Assembly (NCBI RefSeq): GCF_015354735.1
Contig: NZ_JACEFJ010000002.1
Coordinates: forward strand, 620,001 to 684,000
From: Pararhodonellum marinum
GTDB lineage: Bacteria > Bacteroidota > Bacteroidia > Cytophagales > Cyclobacteriaceae
Length of the DNA: 64,000 bases
Reading direction: 5' to 3'
The notes under the pieces were generated by a model. The model made no database searches, was not told where the DNA came from, and saw nothing but the letters and a program-made list of their open reading frames with translations. Positions 1 to 8,357 of the stretch are shown piece after piece. The translations under genes and the position numbers were made by a program. Numbering within the stretch: position 1 is the stretch's first letter; each line of letters opens with the position of its first letter.

Positions 1-1802
1 GGCCTTATTTTGTGGGCAACAATGCAGCCTATGTGGAGTTTGACTTTGCCACCGGCAAGCCTGGCCAACCCTATGATGTGAAAAAGCCGGTCAATAACTC
101 TCCGAACAATACCGGGCTGAAAGAGCTTCCTGAAGCGCAGCCAGCATTCATTTATTATCCTTATGGCAATTCCACCACTTTTCCACAATTGGGTACAGGA
201 GGGAGAAATGCCATGGCGGGTCCTGTTTACTATACAGATATGTTTCCCAAAGATACCAGGTATCCGGATTATTTTGATGGGAAATTGTTTATCTACGATT
301 GGGTAAGAGGTTGGATTAAAGCAGTGACCATGACCGCTAAGGGTGACTATGATAAAATGGAGCCATTCATGGCCACAACCAAGTTCAATGCTCCGATCGA
401 CATGGAGGTAGGTCCGGACGGAAAACTCTATATTTTGGAATATGGGAATGGGTGGTTTTCTAAAAATCCAGATGCGGGCCTTTTCAGAATAGATTTTAAT
501 CCAGGAAACCGAAGTCCCTTGGTGCATGACATCAGTTTGGACAAAACTTCCGGTGCTCTGCCTTTGACGGTTTCTTTTGAAGTAAAAGCTTCTGATCCTG
601 AAAATGATCCACTGACTTATATTTGGGATTTGGGTAATGGTGAGACTGTCACCACCAAAGAACCGCAGCTGGAATATACGTATACCAAAGCAGGGGATTA
701 TGATGTCAAAGTGGAGGTTCAGGATCCTGAAAAACTATCCGTAAAAAGTCCTACTGTGTCATTGTATGCCGGCAATATCGCTCCGGTCGTGGACATCCAA
801 CTGGAAGGAAACCAGACATTTTATTTTCCCGGAAAACCGGTGGCCTATGCTGTAACGGTATCGGATGAAGATGACCCAAACATCGGTGAAGATCTTTCCA
901 GTCTCTGGGTGACAGCAGATTATATCGCTGGTCTGGACCAAGCAGAAGCTGCCAAGGGACATCAGATCATGACCGAAGCCATGTCCGGAAAAAGTTTGGT
1001 CAGTTCGCTGACCTGTATGACCTGTCACAAAGAAGATGAAACTTCAATAGGACCTTCCTATGTGCAAGTGGCCAGAAAATACAGAAGCAATCCGGAGGCC
1101 ACAGAATATCTAGTGGGAAAAATCCAAAAGGGAGGCGGAGGTGTCTGGGGAGAAACCGTGATGCCAGCCAATCCCGATCTTAAAAGCGGTGATGCACGTA
1201 AAATCGTAGCCTACATCCTTTCCCTGGGTAGAAGGACTCAGGAAATTCCAAGTCTTCCTGCCAGTGGCAAAGTAGATCCAACAGTAGATAAACCCCTCAG
1301 TGAAAACGGGGTATTTGTGTTGTCAGCAAGTTTTACAGACAGAGGCGGTGAAAACATCAAGCCCCTTTCCGCCAACAACACGGTGACCTTAAGAAATCCG
1401 GTGATGAATATGGGTCAGGCCGATAACTTAGAGGGCTACTCCGTCAGAAATTTTGGTGGGCGCGATTTGGCAATCATGCCCAAAGAGATCGGTTCTTTCT
1501 CCTTTTCCGGAGTGGATTTGACTGGAATCAAGTCACTCCAAATAGAAGGTGGGGGACAGGAAGCGAGCTTAAAAGGCTACCAAGTAGAAATCAGGCTTGG
1601 TTCACCTACAGGAGAAAAACTAGGTGAAGGGGTATTTAAAGTGGGAGAAAAAGGCAATCAGAGGGTAGGTCCGGGAAGTTTGAAAATTCCTATCAAGCAT
1701 GATACCGCCGGAAAATTGGTAGATGTGTTTGTGGTGACTACTCCCCAATCGGAAGATGAACCCAATGCCATCCTCTATTCGATTGAATTCAAACAGAATT
1801 AG
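1..1802 (+). CDS. Sorbosone-dehydrogenase/PKD/cytochrome c protein (5' end missing)
   Basis: The reading frame is open to the left edge, so only the C-terminal part is present. In order it shows the end of a glucose/sorbosone dehydrogenase-like propeller (about residues 40-165, with NAPIDMEVGPDGKLYILEYG), a PKD domain (about 180-255), a second Ig-like stretch, a class I cytochrome c domain with haem motif CMTCH (about residues 336-340) and a distal Met in VMPAN, and a C-terminal beta-sandwich resembling a CBM6-type carbohydrate-binding module. Family knowledge: Cytophagales proteins of this design are large exported oxidoreductases that pass electrons from sugar or alcohol oxidation to a c haem. 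The substrate cannot be told. A strong terminator follows. Confidence 0.8.
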   Translation, partial: PYFVGNNAAYVEFDFATGKPGQPYDVKKPVNNSPNNTGLKELPEAQPAFIYYPYGNSTTFPQLGTGGRNAMAGPVYYTDMFPKDTRYPDYFDGKLFIYDWVRGWIKAVTMTAKGDYDKMEPFMATTKFNAPIDMEVGPDGKLYILEYGNGWFSKNPDAGLFRIDFNPGNRSPLVHDISLDKTSGALPLTVSFEVKASDPENDPLTYIWDLGNGETVTTKEPQLEYTYTKAGDYDVKVEVQDPEKLSVKSPTVSLYAGNIAPVVDIQLEGNQTFYFPGKPVAYAVTVSDEDDPNIGEDLSSLWVTADYIAGLDQAEAAKGHQIMTEAMSGKSLVSSLTCMTCHKEDETSIGPSYVQVARKYRSNPEATEYLVGKIQKGGGGVWGETVMPANPDLKSGDARKIVAYILSLGRRTQEIPSLPASGKVDPTVDKPLSENGVFVLSASFTDRGGENIKPLSANNTVTLRNPVMNMGQADNLEGYSVRNFGGRDLAIMPKEIGSFSFSGVDLTGIKSLQIEGGGQEASLKGYQVEIRLGSPTGEKLGEGVFKVGEKGNQRVGPGSLKIPIKHDTAGKLVDVFVVTTPQSEDEPNAILYSIEFKQN

Positions 1803-1885
1803 TTGTCGGTTAAAATGTGGAAAAGTCTCTATTTACCTTATACCACGCAAATTGAAACCTTGTTGTTTAAAACAATAAAGAACCA

Positions 1886-1920
1886 AAAAAGCCGAAGGGA
1901 TGTATTCTCTTCGGCTTTTT
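1886..1920. terminator. Rho-independent terminator, probably bidirectional
   Basis: Arms AAAAAGCCGAAG (1886-1897) and CTTCGGCTTTTT (1909-1920) form a 12-bp stem with an 11-nt loop. The right arm ends in a T run and the left arm starts with an A run. It lies between the convergent genes ending at 1802 (+) and 1990 (-), so it can stop transcription from both sides. Confidence 0.85.
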
Positions 1921-1989
1921 AATGTTTGTAAATCAAAGATTACCCCTTTTTCCAATCGAATAATCACGAATGGATAAGTTTGGATAGGA

Positions 1990-2739
1990 CTATTGTAAGG
2001 GAGAAAAGGGCAAAGCTTTCAGATACTTGCTTTCTACTTTTTCCACGATGGGTCCGTTCAGTTCTGAGGCATCCCTTGCTGCGATCCAATCCGGATCATT
2101 TCTGAATTTTTCAAAAGAAGATTTTGCTTTTTTCTCATTTTTATGGGCCAATAAATAGACCAGCTTGGGTTGGTTTCCAGAAGATTCCACGGTATACCAA
2201 TAGACCACATTTTCCATTCCCTGTTTTTCGAATAATGTCTGGGTGTGGTCCCGGAATCGACGGTGAATGTCATCCAGCTTGCCAGGGTAAAGGGTATAGG
2301 TCCGTAATTCAAAAATTTTCTTCTTTTTGGGATTCCATTCAGGATTTACCTCATTGAGGTCTTCAGCCATGGTCATGAAAACCTGATCGACTTTCGCCAC
2401 AAGGGGGCCATTGGCTTCTGAAGCTTTGTAAGCGGCCTGCCACTCGGGGTCATTGGCAAATTGGTTCCAAAGCAAGTCCCTGCTATCTTGGTCTGGGTAG
2501 GCCAGGATAAATGTCAGGGTTTGGTCGTTGGGATCGGTAGGGATAAAATAAGCCAGGTTACCGATGCCATTTTTGCTAAACAATTTTAATGTGTGGTCTT
2601 CAAACCGCTTGATTAGATCAGGCCGTTTACCTTCGTGTGCGTGGTAGGTACGCATTTCAAAATATTCCATTTCGGGTTTTTGGGCCATGGCTTGGGTTCC
2701 TAGGATCAGTGATGTCAGGATAAGGATATTGATTTTCAT
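1990..2739 (-). CDS. NIPSNAP family exported protein, two tandem domains
   Basis: The start at 2739 is chosen because it opens directly with a signal peptide (MKINILILTSLILGTQAMAQ); an upstream start would add 12 uncharged residues. The mature protein has two NIPSNAP ferredoxin-like domains of about 105 residues each. Each begins with the hallmark E(M/L)RTY (YFEMRTYHAHEG and IFELRTYTLYPG) and ends with the W.AA..ASE.NGP(L/I)V pattern. NIPSNAP domains are dimeric alpha/beta-barrel folds of largely unknown role. In Bacteroidota and Planctomycetes they are often exported and duplicated like this. Function is not assigned. Confidence 0.85.
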   Translation of the reverse strand: MKINILILTSLILGTQAMAQKPEMEYFEMRTYHAHEGKRPDLIKRFEDHTLKLFSKNGIGNLAYFIPTDPNDQTLTFILAYPDQDSRDLLWNQFANDPEWQAAYKASEANGPLVAKVDQVFMTMAEDLNEVNPEWNPKKKKIFELRTYTLYPGKLDDIHRRFRDHTQTLFEKQGMENVVYWYTVESSGNQPKLVYLLAHKNEKKAKSSFEKFRNDPDWIAARDASELNGPIVEKVESKYLKALPFSPLQ

Positions 2740-2791
2740 GTGTGTAGGTTTCGGGTCAGGGGGGAATTTACTCAAAAATACATAGAAATGA

Positions 2792-3172
2792 TCATCCTGA
2801 TGACTTTTGCTTTTTAAAACCCAGAAAGGCAGAATAGCCCATTACCATGGCCACAACCAGCAACCCAAATGTCTCCCTGGCCTCTTCCGATTCCTGCGTT
2901 TTCATCGTCAGGTCTTTGTTTTCCAATTCATAGCCGACCCATTCGGGCACTGAGTCAGGGAAAAAATAAATGGCACCAATCAGGCAGGCCAGGATACAAA
3001 CAGAAAGGGGAAGAATGGGATGTATGCCCCTTACTGCCAGATAGCTGAAAATGGCGGCTACAAGATAAACAGACACCCAAATTTCAGGATCGGGATCATT
3101 GATTTGCCAATAGGCAAAGAGCAGAAAGGCCAAAATCCAAAAGATAAAGAAGTATCTGGGAAAATTTTTCAT
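2792..3172 (-). CDS. TMEM220-like small integral membrane protein
   Basis: A 126-aa protein with about four hydrophobic segments. The conserved core WQINDPDPEIWV after the first helix and the EARETFGLL motif before the last helix match the TMEM220 family as I remember it. No catalytic residues are evident and the role is unknown. It lies upstream of the NIPSNAP gene on the same strand with a gap of about 50 bp, so the two may be co-transcribed. Confidence 0.65.
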   Translation of the reverse strand: MKNFPRYFFIFWILAFLLFAYWQINDPDPEIWVSVYLVAAIFSYLAVRGIHPILPLSVCILACLIGAIYFFPDSVPEWVGYELENKDLTMKTQESEEARETFGLLVVAMVMGYSAFLGFKKQKSSG

Positions 3173-3263
3173 GGTTCAGAATGGGATAAGCACTCAATTT
3201 ATAAATTAATTTTCTGACTAGACGGCATGTTTCACGCAAAAATAATGGATTCTGGCCAAAGCT

Positions 3264-3288
3264 GATATTGATAGATATTAGGAGGATA
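3264..3288. repeat. Phased GATA/TATC micro-array
   Basis: GATA occurs at 3264, 3274 and 3285, a spacing of 10 and 11 bp. Read on the minus strand these are AATATC-type units like those at 8001-8050 and 32492-32531. Confidence 0.5.
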
Positions 3289-3327
3289 TCCGATTTTTTA
3301 CCAAATTGTTTACTTTTTCGAGTTTAC

Positions 3328-3354
3328 CACATAGGGCACAGAGAACACAAAGAT
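3328..3354. repeat. 9-bp-period CACAnAG micro-array
   Basis: Three consecutive 9-mers: CACATAGGG, CACAGAGAA, CACAAAGAT. Similar purine-rich triplets occur at 5161-5184 (8-bp period) and 29428-29455 (9-10 bp). Confidence 0.5.
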
Positions 3355-3641
3355 TGGGTTTTTATAGATGGTTGGATCCAATTAACCTGATAATTCAAAT
3401 GAATTTATATTTCGAATTTCTATTTGAGGAAATCAAGTTATCTGAGTAAAAAACCTCTATGTGAACCATGTAACTATGTGGTTAATTTAACCAGGCAATC
3501 TTTGAAGGGTTTTTCCAATCCTATGCTTAGTCTTAAAAAGGTTTACCAAATAGGGAACAGGGTCCACATGATTTTTGAATGTATTATGTGGCCTAAACCC
3601 ATCAAATCGAATTATTTTTTGGAAGGATATTTTGTAAATAA

Positions 3642-3673
3642 TTTGGTTTATAATGTAAACTACTTTACATTTG
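3642..3673 (+). promoter_or_regulatory. Bacteroidota-type promoter
   Basis: TTTG at 3642-3645 and TACATTTG at 3666-3673, separated by 20 bp, fit the Bacteroidota -33/-7 consensus (TTTG, about 19 bp, TAnnTTTG). The -7 element ends 23 bp before the ATG at 3697. Confidence 0.75.
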
Positions 3674-3696
3674 TCTAAACCAAAACAATCCATACC

Positions 3697-4203
3697 ATGA
3701 AAAAACTCATTTTAATAATTTGTCTGCTTGTTGGAGCAAATGCTATTCAAGCACAGGTGACTTCAGAGGAAGCCATAAAGAAATTGGCCTTTATCGAAGG
3801 ACAATGGCAGGGGAAATCCAATGTCACTACTGGACCGGGCCAAAACATGGTTCTCGATCAACATGAACATGTTGAGTTGCGTTTAGGCGGACAAGTAATG
3901 ATTGTTGAAGGAAAGGGATATCAAGGAGAAGAACTGGAATTCAATGCATTTGCTGTGATCACTTTTGACGAAGCGAGGCAAGAGTATGAAATGAATAGTT
4001 GGCTTAGCACCGGACAAAAAACGGAGGCTTACATCAAGGTACATGACCAGGAGAAATGGGAGTGGGGCTTTGAGATCCCACAAGGTAAAATCAGGTATTT
4101 AATTTCTCTCAATGAAAAAGGCCAATGGATTGAAACGGGGGAGTTTTCCCAGGACGGGAACACTTGGTACCCTAGTTTTAACATGTTGTTGGACAAAAAA
4201 TAG
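3697..4203 (+). CDS. Exported beta-barrel-like protein (DUF1579-like)
   Basis: A 168-aa protein with a clear signal peptide (MKKLILIICLLVGANAIQAQ). The mature part has repeated beta-strand patterns with the opening FIEGQWQGKS and GxG turns, resembling lipocalin-like DUF1579-type small barrels. Ligand and role are unknown. A well-formed promoter precedes it, and an 11-bp gap separates it from the membrane-protein gene that follows, so it may lead a three-gene operon with the next two genes. Confidence 0.6.
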   Translation: MKKLILIICLLVGANAIQAQVTSEEAIKKLAFIEGQWQGKSNVTTGPGQNMVLDQHEHVELRLGGQVMIVEGKGYQGEELEFNAFAVITFDEARQEYEMNSWLSTGQKTEAYIKVHDQEKWEWGFEIPQGKIRYLISLNEKGQWIETGEFSQDGNTWYPSFNMLLDKK

Positions 4204-4214
4204 TAGGTAGGCAT

Positions 4215-4790
4215 ATGGAAAAAGCAAAAAATTGGGATGAGGCTGAAAGCATTCAGCTTATCAGAGAGATGATTGAATCCACCCGATATCAGTTGTATTC
4301 GGATAGGTTTTTGTATTTTTTATGGGGTTACGCGACCTTGATTTGTGCAGCGATTCACTATGTTTTGGCGTATTTTGTCGGTTATGGGCAGCCTTATCTG
4401 GTGTGGTTGGTGATGCCGGCAGTGTCAGTAGTCCACTTTGTGTATATTGCCAAAAAGGTAAAAAAATCCGGGGCTTCAACGTTTCACGGGAGGATGATGC
4501 AAGGGGTATGGAGTGGGATGTTTATGGCGGTTGTTGGTCTTTTGATCGCTGCAACTCATGTAGGCTGGCAAGTGGTATATCCTTGCTTTATGTTGTTCTA
4601 TGGTGTGGCCTGTTACGCCACTGGTAAGGCCATTCAATTTAATCCCTTGATATGGGGAGGGATATTGGGTATCATCTTGGGTGTGGTAGCCTTTTTCCAA
4701 CCTTTTCAGTTCCAGTTGCTTTTACTGATGGTGGTGATTGTTGTAAGTTATATATTGCCGGCCCATCTGATGAAGCCGGTGAGTCATTGA
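4215..4790 (+). CDS. Integral membrane protein of unknown function
   Basis: A 191-aa protein with a charged N-terminal cytoplasmic segment (about 30 residues, rich in E, R and Q) and five or six hydrophobic helices. It ends two bases before the winged-helix regulator gene at 4793. Membrane-protein/regulator pairs of this kind are common in Bacteroidota, but I cannot name the family. Confidence 0.65.
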   Translation: MEKAKNWDEAESIQLIREMIESTRYQLYSDRFLYFLWGYATLICAAIHYVLAYFVGYGQPYLVWLVMPAVSVVHFVYIAKKVKKSGASTFHGRMMQGVWSGMFMAVVGLLIAATHVGWQVVYPCFMLFYGVACYATGKAIQFNPLIWGGILGIILGVVAFFQPFQFQLLLLMVVIVVSYILPAHLMKPVSH

Positions 4791-4792
4791 AT

Positions 4793-5083
4793 ATGTTCAA
4801 AGACCTAGATCCACTGCTCCATAGTCAATTGAGACTGGCGGTTGTTTCCATTTTGATGTCTGTGGAGGAGGCAGAATTCAATTTCATCAAGGAAAAAACC
4901 GGCGCCACCTCAGGCAATCTGAGTGTTCAGATCAGTAAATTGAAGGAAGCGGGATACCTTGAAGTAGAAAAATCATTTAGGGACAATTTCCCTTTGACCA
5001 CCTGCAAAATAACGCGAAAAGGAAAGGATGCCTTTGACAATTATGTAAAGGCATTGGAAGGTTATCTGAATCAAAAAGGATAA
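4793..5083 (+). CDS. Small winged-helix transcriptional regulator (MarR/PadR-like)
   Basis: A 96-aa protein starting at the ATG at 4793, just after the upstream stop. It consists almost only of a winged helix-turn-helix: the helices around EAEFNFIKEKTGATSGNLSVQ are followed by a recognition helix (SKLKEAGYLEVEK) and a wing (TTCKITRKGKDAF). This is typical of the roughly 100-aa transcriptional regulators of the MarR_2/DUF4423-like type. Its close coupling to the membrane gene suggests autoregulation of this small operon, which is inferred. Confidence 0.75.
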   Translation: MFKDLDPLLHSQLRLAVVSILMSVEEAEFNFIKEKTGATSGNLSVQISKLKEAGYLEVEKSFRDNFPLTTCKITRKGKDAFDNYVKALEGYLNQKG

Positions 5084-5160
5084 AAAATAAGTTGGTTCTG
5101 GATTAGGACTTCCTGTGTGAGTTAGAGCTTTAGATATCACCCGGTTGAAAATAAATTTCA

Positions 5161-5184
5161 CGCAAAGGCGCAGAGGCGCAAAGA
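5161..5184. repeat. 8-bp-period CGCAAAGG micro-array
   Basis: Three consecutive 8-mers: CGCAAAGG, CGCAGAGG, CGCAAAGA, in the gap between the winged-helix gene and lutC. Confidence 0.55.
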
Positions 5185-5214
5185 GTTTTTAGGACAACCG
5201 AGGAAAAAAATACC

Positions 5215-5781
5215 TCAAAGGTTGGTAAGGACTACCCTCAAACTCTTGGCACCCTGAGCGCCGATTACCAGAGACTGTTCAATATCGGCAGTTTTGGATG
5301 GTCCGGCGATAAAAAGGCCGAAACCGGCATGTTGGTCGCCTATTTTTTGGTAAGCAACATGCATGTTGGAGACCAGGGTTTTTTCATCCAGTACAATCAC
5401 CAAATGTTCGGTGATAAAAGGCAAAGCCCTGAGACACATATTTTCATCGGTCAGCCAAATGGCCCCATTCTCAGCCACGCCAAATTGCCCTTGAATAATT
5501 GCCACCTCCAAATCATTTAATTCGTGAGCATCATCAGGAAGTGCCAAATTGGCTGTAACCTTTATTTCTTGTGCCAAGCAGATGACCTTGATAAACCGGT
5601 TGATTTCCAAAAATTCCTTTAATTGGGTTTGATCGATTACCTCCCCCTTGTTTCCTTCAATGGACCGGATAAACAGCTCCCTTAAATCTTCCGCAACCTC
5701 AAAATCTGGTATCTCAGGGAGTGGCTTCCTCTCAACCTTTATGGAGGAAATTTTGTCTAAAATGCTGTCTCTGCTGCTCAT
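5215..5781 (-). CDS. lutC: Lactate utilization protein C (LUD domain)
   Basis: A 188-aa single-domain LUD protein, third gene of a lutABC operon. The glycine-rich ends typical of LutC are visible: GVAENGAIWLTDEN in the middle and GPSKTADIEQSLVIGAQGAKSL at the C-terminus. In Bacillus subtilis LutABC oxidises L-lactate to pyruvate, and LutC is the accessory LUD subunit. Its ATG overlaps the lutB stop by 4 bp (ATGA), implying translational coupling. Confidence 0.9.
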   Translation of the reverse strand: MSSRDSILDKISSIKVERKPLPEIPDFEVAEDLRELFIRSIEGNKGEVIDQTQLKEFLEINRFIKVICLAQEIKVTANLALPDDAHELNDLEVAIIQGQFGVAENGAIWLTDENMCLRALPFITEHLVIVLDEKTLVSNMHVAYQKIGDQHAGFGLFIAGPSKTADIEQSLVIGAQGAKSLRVVLTNL

Positions 5782-7136
5782 GACCTGTTCTTCTTGTACC
5801 AGTCTTTGAAAGATTCCTTTGGTGAAGCAGGCAGTTCGCGTTGCTTTCCCCAGGTGTTCAAACCCGAATAGGTGATGCTGTCAGGAAGAATTTTTAAAGC
5901 ACCCCGCATCAGGGCGCCGCTAACCTTATAGGCAAAGGGTACCGCAAAAATTCCATTGGCGATTTTCATGGATATGCTCTTGGCATTAGTCCCTTGGGCT
6001 TTTGTGATTTCCTGCCGCCATTCGTAGAGTTGTTCATGGATGTTGATCTTGACCGGACAGACATCTGAGCATGATCCACAAAGCGTGGAGGCGAAGGGAA
6101 GTGAACTGTATTTTTTAACATCCAAACCTGGTGAAAGAATGGAACCTATGGGACCCGGCACCACAGAACCATAACTGAAACCACCGCTTCTTCGGTAGAT
6201 CGGGCAGGTGTTCATACAGGCCCCACAACGGATACATTTCAGGGAGTTTTTGAATTTCTCTCTGCCTAGCTGTGCTGTTCTGCCGTTGTCTACCAAGACG
6301 ATGTGGATTTCCTTACCCAAAGCAGGTGAGCGAAAATGGGAGTTATAATTGGTAATCGGCTGTCCTGTGGCTGATCGGGCTAAGAGACGCAGAAAAACAC
6401 CCAAGTCTTTTCTGCGTGGAATGATTTTTTCTATGCCCATACAAGCAATGTGCACATCGGCCAGGTGAACACCCATATCGGCATTGCCTTCATTGGTACA
6501 AACCAGAAATTCCCCCGTTTCGGCCACTCCGAAATTGACCCCGGTAATGGCGACTTTGGCTCTGAGGAATTTGTCCCGAAGGTGTAGGCGGGCGGCATGC
6601 GTGAGGTAGGCTGGGTCTTCATTGCCTTTTTCGGTCTGCAGTTTGTCGTGGAAAAGGGCTGAAATCTCCTTTTTCTTCAGGTGGATGGCAGGCATCACAA
6701 TATGACTGGGCGGTTGATTCAAAAACTGTACAATACGCTCACCCAAGTCTGTATCCACTACCTCGACTCCATTTTGCTCCAAAAATGGATTGAGGTGACA
6801 TTCCTCTGTCAGGATCGATTTACTCTTGACAATGGCCTGGCAATTGTGCTGTTGCAGGATGCTTAGAACGATCTGATTGTGTTCTTCTGCATCTTTGGCC
6901 CAGTGGACTTTGATCCCGTTTTTTTGTGCATTTTTTTCAAATTCCACAAGATAACCATCCAGATGGGCCAACACATTGTCTTTGATCTGAGAGGCAAGAT
7001 CCCGAAGTTGCTCCCACTCGGGTATGGTCTTGCTGATGGTATCCCGTTTGTCCCGGACAAACCACAACGTCTCATCATGCCACTTGGACTGGGCGGCATC
7101 TTTTAAAAATTCTGAGGCTTTGGCAGAATGGCTCAT
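5778..7136 (-). CDS. lutB: Iron-sulfur lactate utilization protein B
   Basis: A 452-aa protein with an N-terminal LUD domain (about residues 65-290, with GVAETGEFLVCTNEGN) and a C-terminal 2x[4Fe-4S] ferredoxin domain. Cluster motifs are CIRCGACMNTCP and, further on, CGSCSDVCP, followed by a helical LutB C-terminal region. Length and order match LutB/YkgF of the cytosolic L-lactate dehydrogenase complex. Both ends overlap neighbours by 4 bp (ATGA). Confidence 0.93.
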   Translation of the reverse strand: MSHSAKASEFLKDAAQSKWHDETLWFVRDKRDTISKTIPEWEQLRDLASQIKDNVLAHLDGYLVEFEKNAQKNGIKVHWAKDAEEHNQIVLSILQQHNCQAIVKSKSILTEECHLNPFLEQNGVEVVDTDLGERIVQFLNQPPSHIVMPAIHLKKKEISALFHDKLQTEKGNEDPAYLTHAARLHLRDKFLRAKVAITGVNFGVAETGEFLVCTNEGNADMGVHLADVHIACMGIEKIIPRRKDLGVFLRLLARSATGQPITNYNSHFRSPALGKEIHIVLVDNGRTAQLGREKFKNSLKCIRCGACMNTCPIYRRSGGFSYGSVVPGPIGSILSPGLDVKKYSSLPFASTLCGSCSDVCPVKINIHEQLYEWRQEITKAQGTNAKSISMKIANGIFAVPFAYKVSGALMRGALKILPDSITYSGLNTWGKQRELPASPKESFKDWYKKNRS

Positions 7137-7888
7137 GAGATGACTTCATTAAGGATTTCAGCAATATGTTTAAATTGAAGAGGATGTTTGTTTCTCTTGG
7201 CAATCCCCTCGAGGTGCATGATGCAGGACATGTCCCCACCAGTGAGGATTTCTACCCCGTGGACCAAATGATCTTCCAAACGGTCCTTTCCTATCTGTAC
7301 AGACAGCGCTTCTTCCATGATTGCAAATGTTCCACCAAAGCCGCAACACTCGTCTTTTCGGGTCAGGTCCACCCATTCTAAACCATCAATCTGCTCCAAA
7401 AGTTGTTTGGTTTTGCTGAAAAAGGGTTCGTTACGTTCAGAACAGGAAGCCAGACGCAATCCCCTGTGGCCATGACAGGAAGCATGGAAACCTACTTTAT
7501 GGGGATAAGAACCCTTGATGGGTTCCACTTTGAGCACATCTGTCAAGAATTCCGTTAGTTCAAAGATTTTGTCATGCAATGTTTGTTGTTCTAATTCCAT
7601 ACCTGCGATTGCAGGAGCATGTTCCTTGACATGTAACACACAGCTTCCCGAGGGAGATACGATGTAATCATAATCCTTAAAAGTTTCCAAAAAATGCTTG
7701 GTAGTTCCTAAGGTTCCCCTTTCGTATCCCGCGTTGGCCATAGGTTGTCCGCAGCAGGTCTGGCCTATAGGATAACTTACGCTGCAACCCAATTTTTCCA
7801 GAAGCTCCAAAGTGGCAATGGCTACATTGGGGTAGAACTGGTCGACGTAACAAGGGATAAATAGGGCGATTTTTTTATTTAAATTCAT
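7133..7888 (-). CDS. lutA: Lactate utilization protein A (CCG-domain subunit)
   Basis: A 251-aa protein with two cysteine-rich CCG domains: an N-terminal one (PCYVDQFYP, then TCCGQPMANAGY) and a C-terminal one (HASCHGHRG, then ECCGFGG). CCG domains bind iron-sulfur clusters and are shared by LutA, GlcF and heterodisulfide reductase B. It is the first gene of the operon. The approximately 470 bp upstream presumably carry the promoter. Confidence 0.93.
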   Translation of the reverse strand: MNLNKKIALFIPCYVDQFYPNVAIATLELLEKLGCSVSYPIGQTCCGQPMANAGYERGTLGTTKHFLETFKDYDYIVSPSGSCVLHVKEHAPAIAGMELEQQTLHDKIFELTEFLTDVLKVEPIKGSYPHKVGFHASCHGHRGLRLASCSERNEPFFSKTKQLLEQIDGLEWVDLTRKDECCGFGGTFAIMEEALSVQIGKDRLEDHLVHGVEILTGGDMSCIMHLEGIAKRNKHPLQFKHIAEILNEVIS

Positions 7889-8357
7889 GCTTACCTTGGG
7901 TACATTTTAAAAAGGGAAGATATTGATATTAGATCATCATTGCTATTGAATCTAGGTAGGTTCTGGATATTTTCCCTCAGTAATGGACTTGCAATGCATC
8001 TAATATCCTAAAATATCTACTAGTATCCACAAGTATCAATTAGTATCTATGAATTTCTGAAGATAACCCTCTAAAGTACGATTTCAGAACAAGCTTCCAA
8101 TTTCAAAAATTATCGAACATGATATATCCTGTAGTATCAGGTTAAAACAAGGATTGATTTGCAAATAGGTGATTCACTTTAATGATCTTGCTTGCATGCT
8201 TAATTTGGATTCCAAGAATCAGGACAGAACAGGTTAACATGTTTAGGAGAATTAACTAAAATTGATAGGTGACTTCCAATTTGCCAAGGACATTCGATGC
8301 CCAAAAGAATAGAAATAATTAAAGGATTAAAATTGCCCATGCTAATCAATTTATAAA
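7889..8357. other. Intergenic region between lutA and the sulfatase gene
   Basis: About 470 bp between divergent genes, without a credible gene. Its main feature is an exact 10-bp-period TATC array at 8001-8050, with two further TATC units 10 bp apart at 8125 and 8135. The control regions of lutABC (-) and the sulfatase (+) must also lie here, but I see no clear consensus promoter. Confidence 0.5.
8001..8050. repeat. 10-bp-period TATC array, five units
   Basis: Five consecutive decamers of the form WARTATCNNN. TATC begins at 8004, 8014, 8024, 8034 and 8044, exactly 10 bp apart. The bases around TATC vary, so this is a periodic motif and not a simple tandem copy. Confidence 0.7.

Larger units (their letters stand above)
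3173..3696. other. Intergenic region with two phased micro-repeats and a promoter
   Basis: About 520 bp between divergent genes without a convincing coding sequence. It holds a GATA/TATC array (3264-3288), a 9-bp-period CACAnAG array (3328-3354) and a good Bacteroidota promoter for the gene at 3697. Short open frames on both strands have no recognisable domains and overlap the promoter, so I do not call them genes. Confidence 0.6.

Noticed and set aside
3424-3678. Open frames on both strands between 3424 and 3693
   Set aside because: They mirror each other, lack domains and cover the promoter of the gene at 3697.
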